Origin: Bradyrhizobium sp. AZCC 1610
GTDB taxonomy: Bacteria; Pseudomonadota; Alphaproteobacteria; Rhizobiales; Xanthobacteraceae
Reading direction: 5' to 3'
DNA: 64,000 nucleotides
NCBI RefSeq assembly: GCF_036924515.1
Contig: NZ_JAZHRR010000001.1
Coordinates: 7,597,001 to 7,661,000, forward strand
Translations under genes and position numbers: made by a program
Shown here: piece by piece, positions 10,401 through 17,880 of the stretch
Layout: each line of letters opens with the position of its first letter
Numbering within the stretch: the stretch's first letter is position 1
Notes under the pieces: generated by a model
Told to the model about the DNA's origin: nothing
Database searches by the model: none
Seen by the model: the letters and a program-made list of their open reading frames with translations, nothing else

Positions 10401-10812
10401 GCGCCAATTTCGTGTCAGCTACGTCGTAGGCGTAGTCACCGAGCCCGGAGGCGATTCCGTCCACGCGCAGGAGAAAATCGGAGAACCCGTGCCACGGTGG
10501 ATTGTAGAGTGCGCCCTGATACACGACATCGGCGCCGTCCTTCATCGCTTTGCGCGTCGCGACGACCCGCCCATCGAGCGATCCCTGATTCGAGATTTCG
10601 GCGACGGTGCGGCCTTCCTTGCGCAAACGCGCGAGATAGGCTTTTTCGTGCTCGATACCCTTTTCCTGAAGCAGCTTGGCCTGCTCATTGTCGGCGGGCA
10701 GCGCTACGGGCTGCACAAGCTGCCGGACGTCCATGACGGTGGCGTGCGAACAGCCGAGGTAGTTGACGAGATCGGTTGCCGAATAAAAGCGCTTTCCATC
10801 TTCCTCCCTCAT
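7435..10812 (-). CDS. Cas4/Dna2-like Fe-S nuclease fused to exonuclease and SF1 helicase domains (TM0106 family)
   Basis: The protein has 1125 residues with three visible parts. Residues 1-225 are a RecB/Cas4-type nuclease: C21, D112 (GFSDFLLR), D133-x-K135 with a downstream Q..YA motif, and the C-terminal C213-x2-C216-x5-C222 that with C21 would hold a 4Fe-4S cluster; C210 is an extra cysteine. Residues about 310-495 resemble the YprB/RNase H-like exonuclease domain (LFFDMEGDP at 317-325, YNKLDC near 483). Residues about 720-1110 are a UPF1/Dna2-type SF1 helicase with Walker A GPPGAGKT (742-749) and DEAG at 852. The layout matches TM0106-type RecB-like nucleases with an appended helicase. 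The protein presumably unwinds and degrades DNA. It lies 23 bases after the RES gene. Function in defence is inferred. Confidence 0.85.
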   Translation of the reverse strand: MREEDGKRFYSATDLVNYLGCSHATVMDVRQLVQPVALPADNEQAKLLQEKGIEHEKAYLARLRKEGRTVAEISNQGSLDGRVVATRKAMKDGADVVYQGALYNPPWHGFSDFLLRVDGIASGLGDYAYDVADTKLARTAKPKHVIQLCVYADLLGAAQGIEPPQMHVVLGDGNRVSLRTSDVRHYYGVARGRFEAFVVAPDAASAAEPCGHCTFCRWAETCAAEWETSDHLSLVANINRSQIDKLRTGGFETVRQLAAMPAATRIPNLQARVLARLRAQAALQVSRRDTGKNQHEMLPSSPGRGFARLARPDPGDLFFDMEGDPLYDMGLEYLFGIIYAEKGQERFAVYWAHNRADEKKAFEDTIDFMTARLATYPGAHIYHYASYEESALKRLAMFHGTRETEVDNILRRHKLIDLYKVVREAVRISEPRYSIKNVEAFYLDSARSGAVTTAGDSIIIYERFRRLGDNALLDEIEAYNKLDCQSLAQCRDWLITLRPADLAWPTVIAPENADPVREQKRIEAEQRTAAHIQALTGGCPAEELPWRTLLAYLLEFHRREAKPKYWAMFTRQDMSDEEFIDDAECLGVLSPDPAKPPRAEKRSTVYSFTFPPQDFKMRVGENVLRSGTREEAGEIVALDEDARTISLKMGPSRSRLADGASIFPEGPLDDKILRGAILRYAETVVSGDRSRYRTLTDIMKKSVPRLANQKAGAPIIEPGLDLLAGSVAALKRLDQSYMLIQGPPGAGKTYTSSHAIVDLLADKKRIGVASNSHKAINNLLKDVEAVAKEKGVRFTGIKGSSKEDQYFQGTMIVNADNNGAAAAQANHQLIAGTAWLFARPDFDQALDYLFVDEAGQVSLANVIAMGVSAKNIVLVGDQMQLSQPIQGAHPGGSGISGLDHLLAGLATVPPDRGIFLATTFRMNPDICRFISEAVYDGRLVSDPSAHQQRIDIGTSTDEALAPTGLRFVAVDHAGYAQRCPPEAERLKQTYETLLGKTWIDRKGAKKAIGTGDILVITPYNMQVNHLRDVLPADARVGTVDKLQGQEAAVVLISMATSSGDDMPRNIEFLYSRNRLNVAISRARCLSVIFASPRLLEIPCHTIEQMQLVNTLCWAKHYSGQIGEVG

Positions 10813-10835
10813 GCTTCCCCCGGGTGTCGTGGTTT

Positions 10836-11543
10836 TTATTCGGCGGCATCCCTGCCGATATCGGGCGCCAGCAGCGCCCCGCGCAGGATTTCCTTGCCGT
10901 CGGAAAAATCGTAGATGCTTTTGATCTTTTGACCGTCCCAGACGAAGCGGTAATGCGCACCCTGGATGGCCCGCGGCAGCAACGAGCCGTCGAAGATGGC
11001 GACGAAGCGGTGTTCGGCGAAGCCCGGCCGGCAGAAGAGAACGCCGGATGAACCGCTTTCATAAAGCTGGCGCCCGATCTTCCGGCGGTCCGCGCTCGGA
11101 AGATCGGGATCAAGCTTCGTCAAATCATGAAAAGACCCGGTGATGCGGCGGCTGAACACGCGCATGTCGAGGCCCATGGCGGCTTCGTTCGTGCTGCCGA
11201 GAAATTCCTCGCGGCGCAGGAGCGCCAGCGCTAGGGCCGTGTCCATGTCACCGGCCAATTCGAGGCAGCCGTGGGTGGGTCCGAGAAAAAACGATCCGCG
11301 CGGGTCCTTGTAGGCGAACGGCGCGTGATTCCAGTTTTGATACTGGCTCGCCGCCTTGTCGTTCGGCTTGGGCAGGCTCGGTAGTTGATTGATGGCGGCC
11401 AGGCGCGGGTTGGTGCGTGCTTCGAGCGCCTTGGCGGCGGCCTGAAGCTCGGCATCGCCCAGCCGTTCATAGACCTCGATGGTGGGAAACCGCGAGGGGA
11501 TAAGCTGGTAGCAATCCTGATCGAACGAACGCTTGGAATACAT
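10836..11543 (-). CDS. RES-domain toxin
   Basis: The 235-residue protein has the RES layout: an N-terminal strand with conserved Arg and Glu residues (SRFPTIEVYERL), a central segment GSFFLGPTHGCLELAGDM corresponding to the 'vYta..hgcLE.a' motif, then helix TALALALLRREEFL. RES toxins (MbcT, ParT, Res) are ADP-ribosyltransferase-fold enzymes that destroy NAD+ or modify host proteins. The antitoxin gene lies five bases upstream with the matching Xre/ParS type, which supports the assignment. The RES core is somewhat divergent (no GGRWN motif), so activity cannot be judged from sequence. Its position 23 bases before the nuclease-helicase gene suggests it is co-transcribed with the defence genes. 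Confidence 0.8.
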   Translation of the reverse strand: MYSKRSFDQDCYQLIPSRFPTIEVYERLGDAELQAAAKALEARTNPRLAAINQLPSLPKPNDKAASQYQNWNHAPFAYKDPRGSFFLGPTHGCLELAGDMDTALALALLRREEFLGSTNEAAMGLDMRVFSRRITGSFHDLTKLDPDLPSADRRKIGRQLYESGSSGVLFCRPGFAEHRFVAIFDGSLLPRAIQGAHYRFVWDGQKIKSIYDFSDGKEILRGALLAPDIGRDAAE

Positions 11544-11548
11544 CGCCG

Positions 11549-11935
11549 TCAGCCTCCGCGCTGGGCATCCAGATAAACGCGGACCGCGTAGATGTCGGTC
11601 AGCTTGCCATCGAGCATGACGTCGAGCGCCGACCGGCCGCCAAAATACTTGTTAGGCCGCTCGATCCACGCGTCGGCGGCATGAGGATCGGGAACGACAA
11701 TCTGCAGCGCTTTATAAATGGCGGCGAGGTGCGAGATTCGCTCTTCGGTATCGGCGGATAACAGGCCGCCCTCCTTCTTCCATTTATAAAACGTGGACCG
11801 CGCCGGCGCGCCGAGCAACGTGATCTGCTGCTCGATCGTCAGCTTCCAGGCGTCGGCGATTTTGAAAAACACATCCAGCGCTCGATGCGGGGACGGGGGT
11901 GTGGGGATCGGGGCGTTTTTCGCGGCGGTCGTCAT
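11549..11935 (-). CDS. Xre/MbcA/ParS-type antitoxin (DUF2384)
   Basis: The start is placed at 11935 (MTTAAKN), preceded by GGAGCC; a frame from 11956 adds seven residues without a better site. The 128-residue protein has an N-terminal helix-turn-helix region (LTIEQQITLLGAPARSTFYKW). Its C-terminal DUF2384 tail is W..RPNKYFGGRSALDVML followed by VRVYLDAQRGG. This tail wraps the RES toxin in known complexes and blocks its active site. Such antitoxins bind their own promoter; the repeats in the intergenic region beginning 20 bases upstream are a likely operator. It is the first gene of the minus-strand run of six, so it may control all of them. Confidence 0.88.
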   Translation of the reverse strand: MTTAAKNAPIPTPPSPHRALDVFFKIADAWKLTIEQQITLLGAPARSTFYKWKKEGGLLSADTEERISHLAAIYKALQIVVPDPHAADAWIERPNKYFGGRSALDVMLDGKLTDIYAVRVYLDAQRGG

Positions 11936-11956
11936 GTGGGCTCCATCACAGTCCAA

Positions 11957-12044
11957 ATTCGAACTTGACGTAGCATATTCGTTCGATTACAGATAGTCCA
12001 AGAACGAACTAAATAGCACATTTTGTCTGTTTCCGAACTAAACC
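11957..12044. promoter_or_regulatory. Candidate divergent operator and promoter region with repeats
   Basis: The gap between the antitoxin start (11935) and the ubiquitin-like gene (12096) holds a cluster of related elements. These are palindrome TTCGAA at 11958-11963, inverted repeat TTCGTTC (11978-11984) and GAACGAA (12002-12008), and direct repeats CGAACTAAA at 12005-12013 and 12034-12042 (29-base spacing). The region is also the most AT-rich part nearby. The arrangement fits binding of the Xre-type antitoxin, which would then control both divergent operons. I cannot identify clear -35 and -10 boxes with confidence. Confidence 0.5.
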
Positions 12045-12095
12045 GGCCCTCTAGCGTCCGATCTGGGGCTAAGGCCACAGCCAAAGGACGATGTC

Positions 12096-12638
12096 ATGGA
12101 CCATAGCAATTATCCCGAGAATCCCAAGCGCACGGAAGGTAAGCCTCCTGATTCGACCGTCGCGGTCCTTGAGGTGGTCGAGATCGACCTGGAAATCGAG
12201 GACCGCGAAGAGCTGATGGGCTTTTCGGTGGTTGTCGACGAGCGCTTTCATGAAACCTTGCGCGCCCGCATCGGCGTGAGCGAGGAGATGCATCTCTTCG
12301 AGCACGGCCACGACCAGCCGCTTTCCTGCCCGCCGCATGGACGCAAGGCCATTCGCCTGGTGGGCCACCGCTGCCCGGTGGTGATGCTGGAGGTTCGCTA
12401 CGAGCATCGCACGATCGAGCATCGCTTCGCTCCTTCGGAGACGGTGTTCAAGGCCTTGCAATGGGCGGTCGGCAAGAAGGGCTTCAACCTCGATCCGGTG
12501 GCGGCAGCCAAGGCCAACCTGATCCTGCCCGGCGCCGACGCACCGCTGCCCCGCGAGGCCGCGCTCGGCAAATTCGTCAAGCACGGTCATTGCACGCTCG
12601 TCGTCGACCTGACGCTGAAGGATTTCAGCAATGGCTGA
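12096..12638 (+). CDS. Ubiquitin-like protein of a bacterial conjugation system
   Basis: The 180-residue protein appears to hold two beta-grasp-like halves. The second (about 95-175) has the pattern expected of ubiquitin folds: strand VMLEVRYEH, strand TIEHRF, helix [15 protein letters not shown], later strands, ending [12 protein letters not shown]. The protein ends in NG, so a single C-terminal glycine is already exposed and could be adenylated by the E1-like enzyme without trimming. C78 and C93 lie between the halves. The gene overlaps the E2-like gene by eight bases and is first in an operon Ubl-E2-JAB-E1. This gene set defines bacterial ubiquitination-like anti-phage systems (Bil/Bub class). 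The Ubl call rests partly on this context. Confidence 0.72.
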   Translation: MDHSNYPENPKRTEGKPPDSTVAVLEVVEIDLEIEDREELMGFSVVVDERFHETLRARIGVSEEMHLFEHGHDQPLSCPPHGRKAIRLVGHRCPVVMLEVRYEHRTIEHRFAPSETVFKALQWAVGKKGFNLDPVAAAKANLILPGADAPLPREAALGKFVKHGHCTLVVDLTLKDFSNG

Positions 12639-13128
12639 CGACGCGCTTTCCGCCGCGCAAAAGACGCTGGAAGCGCATCTTCGCTCGGTGCGCTTTCTGG
12701 CCGGCGTCGAACTGGGGCGCTGGCGGATCGAGCGCTACGCCTTTCCGAAGCTGGAGATCAGCGTCACCGGCTTCGATCCGCCCGCGGCCCATGCCGCAAC
12801 GATGGGCTTTCAACTGGTGTGCGACAATTTCCCGGCCGCGGGTCCCTTTATCCAGCACTGGGATCACGCCACCGGCAAACGCCCCGCGCCGCTGAGCGAG
12901 AGTTCACCCAGCGTTGTCGATGCGCTGAAGGAATGGACCGACCGGCCGGGAACGTATGGCGGCATCTATCGTCCCTGGCAGCGCCTTGCGGCGCTGCATA
13001 ACGGCTGGGCAGCCAAACGTCCCGATCTCGTATGGCGGCGCGATCGCCACATCACCTTTATCATGGAGCGCTTGTATGAACTCGTTTCTGAGCACGCTGC
13101 TTGGCTGGGTCGGGCTCGCGCCGCCTAG
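12631..13128 (+). CDS. E2-fold protein of the ubiquitination-like operon
   Basis: The 165-residue protein has an E2/UBC-like profile: N-terminal helix, strands around [13 protein letters not shown] and [10 protein letters not shown], then NFPAAGPF corresponding to the 'yP..pP' turn, and C-terminal helices ([12 protein letters not shown] and [12 protein letters not shown]). Its only cysteine is C64, in the strand before that turn. In ordinary E2s the catalytic cysteine comes after the turn, following HPN, and neither HPN nor a later Cys is present. It may therefore be a divergent E2 with a moved active site, or a non-catalytic RWD-like adaptor. It overlaps the Ubl gene by eight bases and the JAB gene by 53. 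The call is from context plus fold pattern. Confidence 0.65.
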   Translation: MADDALSAAQKTLEAHLRSVRFLAGVELGRWRIERYAFPKLEISVTGFDPPAAHAATMGFQLVCDNFPAAGPFIQHWDHATGKRPAPLSESSPSVVDALKEWTDRPGTYGGIYRPWQRLAALHNGWAAKRPDLVWRRDRHITFIMERLYELVSEHAAWLGRARAA

Positions 13129-13597
13129 AATTACCTGTGCGCGGCGTGTCTGGCAGACAGGCGTCCATGAGCTTGCAAGGCGTACGCGCAATGGAACGCG
13201 CGAAAGCGGCGCCTATCTCCTCGGCCGTAGGCGGCAGAACGGCACGCACGACATTCTTGAGTTCGTGTTTTACGATGATGTCGATCCCAAAGCGCTGGCC
13301 ACCGGTATCGTAACCATCCGGGAAACCGCGCTGCCGCGCCTCTGGGAGATTTGCCGCGCGCGCGGGTACGGCGTTGTCGCCGACGTGCACGTGCATCCCG
13401 GCGGTTACGGTCAGAGTGCGTCCGATCGCGCGGGCCCCGTCATGCCGCGCGCCGGTCACATCGCATTTATCCTGCCGAACTTCGCCCGCGGCACGCCTAA
13501 GCCCGGCGCCATCGGCATGTATGAGTTTCTGGGAGAAGGCCGGTGGCACGACCACAGCCGCAGCGGAACGCGATTTCTTAAGCTCGGCTGGTCGTGA
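13076..13597 (+). CDS. JAB/JAMM metallopeptidase (deubiquitinase-like)
   Basis: The start at 13076 is chosen because GGAG lies seven bases upstream; a longer frame from 12956 would be buried in the E2-like gene. The 173-residue product has the JAB metal site: E43 in [10 protein letters not shown]105 and H107 in VHVHPGG, and S114..D117. The spacing HxH-x6-S-x2-D is one residue shorter than the usual x7. Such peptidases cleave isopeptide bonds or trim ubiquitin-like precursors; in Bil-type systems the JAB enzyme removes the modifier from targets. The stop overlaps the E1-like start (TGATG), and the gene overlaps the E2-like gene by 53 bases, so the four products are closely coupled. Confidence 0.85.
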   Translation: MNSFLSTLLGWVGLAPPRITCARRVWQTGVHELARRTRNGTRESGAYLLGRRRQNGTHDILEFVFYDDVDPKALATGIVTIRETALPRLWEICRARGYGVVADVHVHPGGYGQSASDRAGPVMPRAGHIAFILPNFARGTPKPGAIGMYEFLGEGRWHDHSRSGTRFLKLGWS

Positions 13598-14931
13598 TGA
13601 CAAAACACTGGAAGCGTTCCCGCATCACAAAGGCGCTGACTGATGCCGCGCGCGCCGGTTCTTTCCAGGAGGCGGAAGCGCGCCTCGATGCCGTTCGTGT
13701 CGCGGTCGTCGTTGCAGCCGACCAGTGCGTAACTTCCGCCGGTCAGGCGGCGGTGCTGACCGCCGTGGCCACGGCCTGCAAATGCTTCGGGCGCGTCACG
13801 CTCGTCAGCGACGCCGACGCGCCGTTGATTGCAAGGCTGCCCGCGGGGCCGTCGTTGCACGCTGCCGCGCGCCGACTGGGTGCATGGATCGCGCGAACGC
13901 CATCGGCACGGACAACGCATGCGATCATGATCGGCGAGGCACGATGCGACGCCCCATGGATCATCCGCTGCTGGTGGGACCGCTGGCTTTCGGGAACGCG
14001 CGTGCGCGACGAAATCATGGGCGATGCCGGGCTGGCTCTGGCCGGGGTGTTTGCCGCGGCCCTTGCGATACGCCAAATCTTCACCTGCGTGCTGGCCGGT
14101 AAGACGCTGCGGGCCCGGGACGCCACGGTTTCGTTATGGGCGCCCTGGGAGGCCGCCGACCGCAACACGACCGGGCCCGAGAGCTTCGATGTGCCGGATC
14201 ATCTCTGGTTTCTCGGCCTCGGCCATCTCGGCCAGGGTTTCATTTGGAATCTGTGTCTCCTTGGCGCCCGTGGCGGCCGCGCCGTCGTGCAGGATGATCA
14301 GATCATCGGCGAAGAAAACGAAGCGACCAGCCTTCTGGTGTTGAACGGCGACGTCGGGGAAAGAAAAACGCGCATCGCTGCGCGGTGGCTAGGCGCCGCG
14401 GGCTGGACCGAGAGCATCCTCGAACGGCGTCACCACGGCGACATTCCCCTTTTGCCCGACGACCCGCCCTACCTCCTGAGCGGCCTTGATCGTGTCCAAC
14501 CGCGGCTCGCGATGGCCAAGCACGGCTTCGACTACATGATCGATGCGGGCTTAGGCCATGGTCCGCACGACTTTGACGGCATTCAGCTGCGTGTGATTGC
14601 CAAAGGCAAATCACACGATGATTTGTGGAATGCGCCCGATCCTGTTCCTGAAGACGCGCTGTCACGTCGACAATCAAGTGCAGCTTACAAGGATCTCGAA
14701 ACCCACATCGGGCAATGCGGGATTGTCAGCTTCGCGGAAGCGAGCACATCTGTGCCCTTCGTCGGCGCCGCAGCCGGCGCCTTGGTGATCGCACAGGCGA
14801 TCCGTCTGGCATCCTTAAATGCCACGGCGCGGTTTCTACAAATGCAGTTGGGCGCACCCGAGATGGTGTCCGTGGCCGAGTTCGTGCCGACGCCAGAGAT
14901 CAATCTTGGCGGCGTTGCGTTGAGGCTATAA
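13597..14931 (+). CDS. ThiF/E1-like activating enzyme
   Basis: This 444-residue protein has an N-terminal domain of about 195 residues followed by a ThiF-type Rossmann domain with GLGHLG at 207-212 (FLGLGHLGQGF). The acidic strand end VVQDDQIIGEEN binds ATP and Mg2+ in the family. C374 in IGQCGIVSF is followed by a helix (FVGAAAGALVIAQAIR) and is the best candidate for the thioester cysteine. E1 enzymes adenylate the C-terminal glycine of the modifier and hold it as a thioester. The ATG at 13597 shares one base with the JAB stop; a GTG three bases earlier is possible. It ends the operon Ubl-E2-JAB-E1. The N-terminal domain is unassigned. Confidence 0.85.
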   Translation: MTKHWKRSRITKALTDAARAGSFQEAEARLDAVRVAVVVAADQCVTSAGQAAVLTAVATACKCFGRVTLVSDADAPLIARLPAGPSLHAAARRLGAWIARTPSARTTHAIMIGEARCDAPWIIRCWWDRWLSGTRVRDEIMGDAGLALAGVFAAALAIRQIFTCVLAGKTLRARDATVSLWAPWEAADRNTTGPESFDVPDHLWFLGLGHLGQGFIWNLCLLGARGGRAVVQDDQIIGEENEATSLLVLNGDVGERKTRIAARWLGAAGWTESILERRHHGDIPLLPDDPPYLLSGLDRVQPRLAMAKHGFDYMIDAGLGHGPHDFDGIQLRVIAKGKSHDDLWNAPDPVPEDALSRRQSSAAYKDLETHIGQCGIVSFAEASTSVPFVGAAAGALVIAQAIRLASLNATARFLQMQLGAPEMVSVAEFVPTPEINLGGVALRL

Positions 14932-15059
14932 GGGCGACGTTTTGCTTCTGTCCGGCCGCGCGCTCGTCTTCATTGTCAGCAGGATGCGGGTACATCTCGC
15001 TGTCCAATAAGGGGAGTGGGGAAGGCCCCGCCCATCTCGGGTTCCAACAGGTGCACTTC

Positions 15060-15440
15060 ATGGCAAAGATGGACCATACGCGGCCGGTCCTCAAGCTGAT
15101 AGACGAGATTAAGCGCCAGCGCGCAGCGGCGGCAGCAACAACGACGAAACCGAAACTCTCCGCAGTGGCCAAGAAGCGACCTGCGGGGGCTACCGCTGAG
15201 AATATCCTGATACATCACGCAGCATGCTCTGTGCTAATCCACATCGGCAAGCATAACGATGTCAGGATGGTTGATCGGTTGCTTGAAGGCGTTCCCATCG
15301 CGCAGCGCAAACGGCTACGGAACTGGTTCTCACAGTTCGGTCCCGTGGACTTTGTCGGAGCCAAGGCAACCTATCGGCGTGGCGCCAAGACCGTGCTTGG
15401 CCAGGCAATGGACAAGCCTTTCTGGCTATTCAGAATCTAG
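15060..15440 (+). CDS. Hypothetical basic protein downstream of the E1-like gene
   Basis: The ATG at 15060 begins MAKMDHTRPVLKLIDEIKRQ; the open frame extends upstream but lacks a plausible site. The 126-residue product is basic, with an Ala-Lys-rich linker (residues 20-45). A helical C-terminal half contains ILIHHAACSVLIHIGKHND and RKRLRNWFSQFGPVDF and ends in a short aromatic tail (DKPFWLFRI). It has no signal peptide, membrane segment or catalytic motif. It lies 128 bases after the E1-like gene and about 385 bases before zorA, so it may be an independent small gene or an accessory of either system. Proteins of this type are common in mobile DNA of Proteobacteria. I assign no function. Confidence 0.55.
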   Translation: MAKMDHTRPVLKLIDEIKRQRAAAAATTTKPKLSAVAKKRPAGATAENILIHHAACSVLIHIGKHNDVRMVDRLLEGVPIAQRKRLRNWFSQFGPVDFVGAKATYRRGAKTVLGQAMDKPFWLFRI

Positions 15441-15825
15441 TCCGGCGTTCATGCGGTACACTTTGCAGGATGAGGTAGATCGTAAGGAAGTGCCCCGACT
15501 GCGACACATGGACGTGTGCGCCGGCGGCGATATCGCCCCAACTCTTGGGCACAATATGGGTGCACACATCCTATGCGGGTGAATAATAAGCCTCTGATTT
15601 TATGTGTTTAATGCATTTGCGCTGCGATTTCCTTCGCAACGATAGATAGCCCCGAGAAACGCCCGGTGCTGCGGGCACGCCCGCTAACAGATCGGGCTTG
15701 AGCAGTTGATCTGGCCGAACTTCAATATAGGAGCGATCGGGTTCGTCGTTCGTTTAATAGTGGCTCGCCGCTGCTTGCTTTACGAAGGTTGCCGTGAGCC
15801 GTGATGGCTCGGTATTACTACGGGA
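15441..15825. other. Non-coding region upstream of zorA
   Basis: No convincing gene is seen. A 43-codon ATG frame at 15450-15581 is too short and compositionally odd to trust. An inverted repeat GCCCG-GTGCTG-CGGGC lies around 15664. The region presumably contains the promoter of the Zorya operon, but no clear -35/-10 pair can be named. Confidence 0.4.
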
Positions 15826-17877
15826 TTGATATACGCGGCGCATATCCTGTTGTGTGATCGATTTTGGACGACACAAAAAACTCGGCGTGTATCCACGGGG
15901 GCGAATTTGGACTTGGTCGTTGGTACCGGAACTTCTGTCCGGGATGTCGTGCTGGCTGCTGCAAGCTTGCTGCGCCAGGAATTCGTGCCGGGACTTGTCA
16001 GTCTTGCTCTGGTGCTCGTACTTGTCTTCTGCATCTTTCGGTTTGCTGTCGGCATGCGGAACCGCGTGGTTGCGCTGAATCGCGTCGCCAAAGAGATCAC
16101 AAGTCACAGAACTGCGGCGGAGCTAAGCGCTCGTATTACAGATGTGGACAGGAATATTGCGCACTTCGGGACGTCTGGAGCTAAAGGGCGGGTTGCCGCC
16201 GCCTGGCGCGAATTCCGAGAAACTCTGGTTCCCCACGAAGAGGCCGGGCAGGTGATCCTGCGAAACTCCGTGCGGCCTTCCGCTTTCTTCAATATCGAAG
16301 ACTTGGGGTTCTCCGCGGGCTTCTGGCGTTACGTGCCGAGCCTGTTCGTTTCCGTAGGATTGTTACTGACGTTCATGGGGCTCGTCTCCGCCCTCGAATC
16401 AATCGTGCCCGCCAGGGGCGAGGTCATCGGCAGCGACCAGCTCAGCACCCTGCTTACCGTTGCATCGGCGAAGTTCATCATGTCCCTGACGGGACTGCTC
16501 TGTTCGATCTTGTTCACTTTAGTGCTGCGGATCGGCATTGCCCGGGCTGAGACGGCATCCCACCAGGTCGCAAACGAGATCGAAGGCCGTCTCTCGTTCA
16601 TCAGCTTGGAATACTTGGCAATCGAGCAGTTGTCCGCCGTCCGCGAGCAGCGTGAGCATTTTCGTCGCATCGGTATGGAGTTGGTTGCCGAACTCGGCCG
16701 CCCGCTGCGTGAGGATATTCCTCGCGCCATTGCGAGCGGCATCGAAACGGCCATGGCGCCGTTACTTGCACAAGTAGGCAAGGCGGGCACCGAGGGAGTC
16801 GGGGCGCTGGTACAGGATCTTTCCTCACGCTTCACGAGCGACGTCAGCCGAGCCCTCAGCTCGGCGAGTGACCGCCTTTCGGAGGCTGGCGACCGCATCT
16901 CCCAACTCTCGGAACGGATGGACAGCAGCTCGACTCGCGTAGGGCAGGAGCTTGATGGCGCGGTATCGCGAATCGCGAGGTCGATGGAAGCTATCCAGAG
17001 CACTCTGACTCAGTCGGCGGAAAGTACAGGCAGCGTATTCAGCGACGGGGCCGAGAAGCTGTTGACGGTCATGAACCGCACGCTTGAAAGCATTCAGGAC
17101 AATACGTCGGTCGGGGCCCAGGCACTCAGCTCGGCCGCCGCCGATCTCAAGCAGGCGGGAGAGGCATTCCGTCAGCAGATGGATGAGGCAGCCCGCGATG
17201 GCGGCAATGTAGCCCGCGCAAGCATCGAAGCAACGGGGGCCCGGATAGCCAGATTGACCGACGAACTGACATCAAAGGCCGGCCAGCAGCTGATGTCTCC
17301 GCTTGGAGAAATTGCGGCCCAGATGCAAGAGGTTGCAAACCAGGTCGCCGCAGCAAGCGCCGATCTCCGGATATTGTCAGATGGGGTTCGATCTGGAGCC
17401 GACGCGACGGTCGAGGCAGCCGGAGCGTTTCGGTCGGCATCCCGGGATTTGGTCGACGCCTCATCGCCTGTGCGGGGCACGGCGGAGCGAATGGAAGGCT
17501 CCCTACGTCAGTTGGCGGATGTAACCCGAAATGTGGCAGGTACGATAACGAAATCCGCGGAAGTTACGGCTAGAAGCGCTGCGGACGCCCTTGCGGCCGC
17601 CCAGGTTGTCTTAGCGAGTAAGGCAACGGCAGTCGATGCCACCCTGGACGGGGTCTCCGTCATGCTCGATCGCCTTAGAGGGCAAGGCGATCGGATCGAC
17701 GACATTGATGTGAAGCTCGGCAAGGCGTTCGATGCCTATACAAGGCAAGTTGCCGGTGCGGTGGACGGTATGCGGCACCATGTCCAGGAGTTGCAGGAAA
17801 GACTCGCTCCAGCGTTAGACACACTGCAGATCATTGTCGATCAGGCCGAGCAGTTCGCTCCGCAGTCTGTGAGTTAG
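15826..17877 (+). CDS. zorA: ZorA, MotA-like motor subunit of Zorya
   Basis: This is a 683-residue protein in the frame used. Three membrane segments are visible: LVSLALVLVLVFCIFRF (about 57-73), YVPSLFVSVGLLLTFMGLVSA (169-189) and a third near 211-236 (FIMSLTGLLCSILFTL). The last two are MotA/ExbB-like. After residue 250 a long coiled-coil tail (SSRF, SERMDSSST, repeated Ala/Ser/Glu heptads) reaches the end; in Zorya this tail projects into the cytoplasm. ZorA forms a pentamer round a ZorB dimer and is driven by ion flow. The start is uncertain: TTG 15826 is used here, while TTG 15907 behind GGGGG is equally plausible and would give a shorter N-terminus before TM1. It is followed three bases later by zorB. 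Confidence 0.9.
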   Translation: MIYAAHILLCDRFWTTQKTRRVSTGANLDLVVGTGTSVRDVVLAAASLLRQEFVPGLVSLALVLVLVFCIFRFAVGMRNRVVALNRVAKEITSHRTAAELSARITDVDRNIAHFGTSGAKGRVAAAWREFRETLVPHEEAGQVILRNSVRPSAFFNIEDLGFSAGFWRYVPSLFVSVGLLLTFMGLVSALESIVPARGEVIGSDQLSTLLTVASAKFIMSLTGLLCSILFTLVLRIGIARAETASHQVANEIEGRLSFISLEYLAIEQLSAVREQREHFRRIGMELVAELGRPLREDIPRAIASGIETAMAPLLAQVGKAGTEGVGALVQDLSSRFTSDVSRALSSASDRLSEAGDRISQLSERMDSSSTRVGQELDGAVSRIARSMEAIQSTLTQSAESTGSVFSDGAEKLLTVMNRTLESIQDNTSVGAQALSSAAADLKQAGEAFRQQMDEAARDGGNVARASIEATGARIARLTDELTSKAGQQLMSPLGEIAAQMQEVANQVAAASADLRILSDGVRSGADATVEAAGAFRSASRDLVDASSPVRGTAERMEGSLRQLADVTRNVAGTITKSAEVTARSAADALAAAQVVLASKATAVDATLDGVSVMLDRLRGQGDRIDDIDVKLGKAFDAYTRQVAGAVDGMRHHVQELQERLAPALDTLQIIVDQAEQFAPQSVS

Positions 17878-17880
17878 CTG

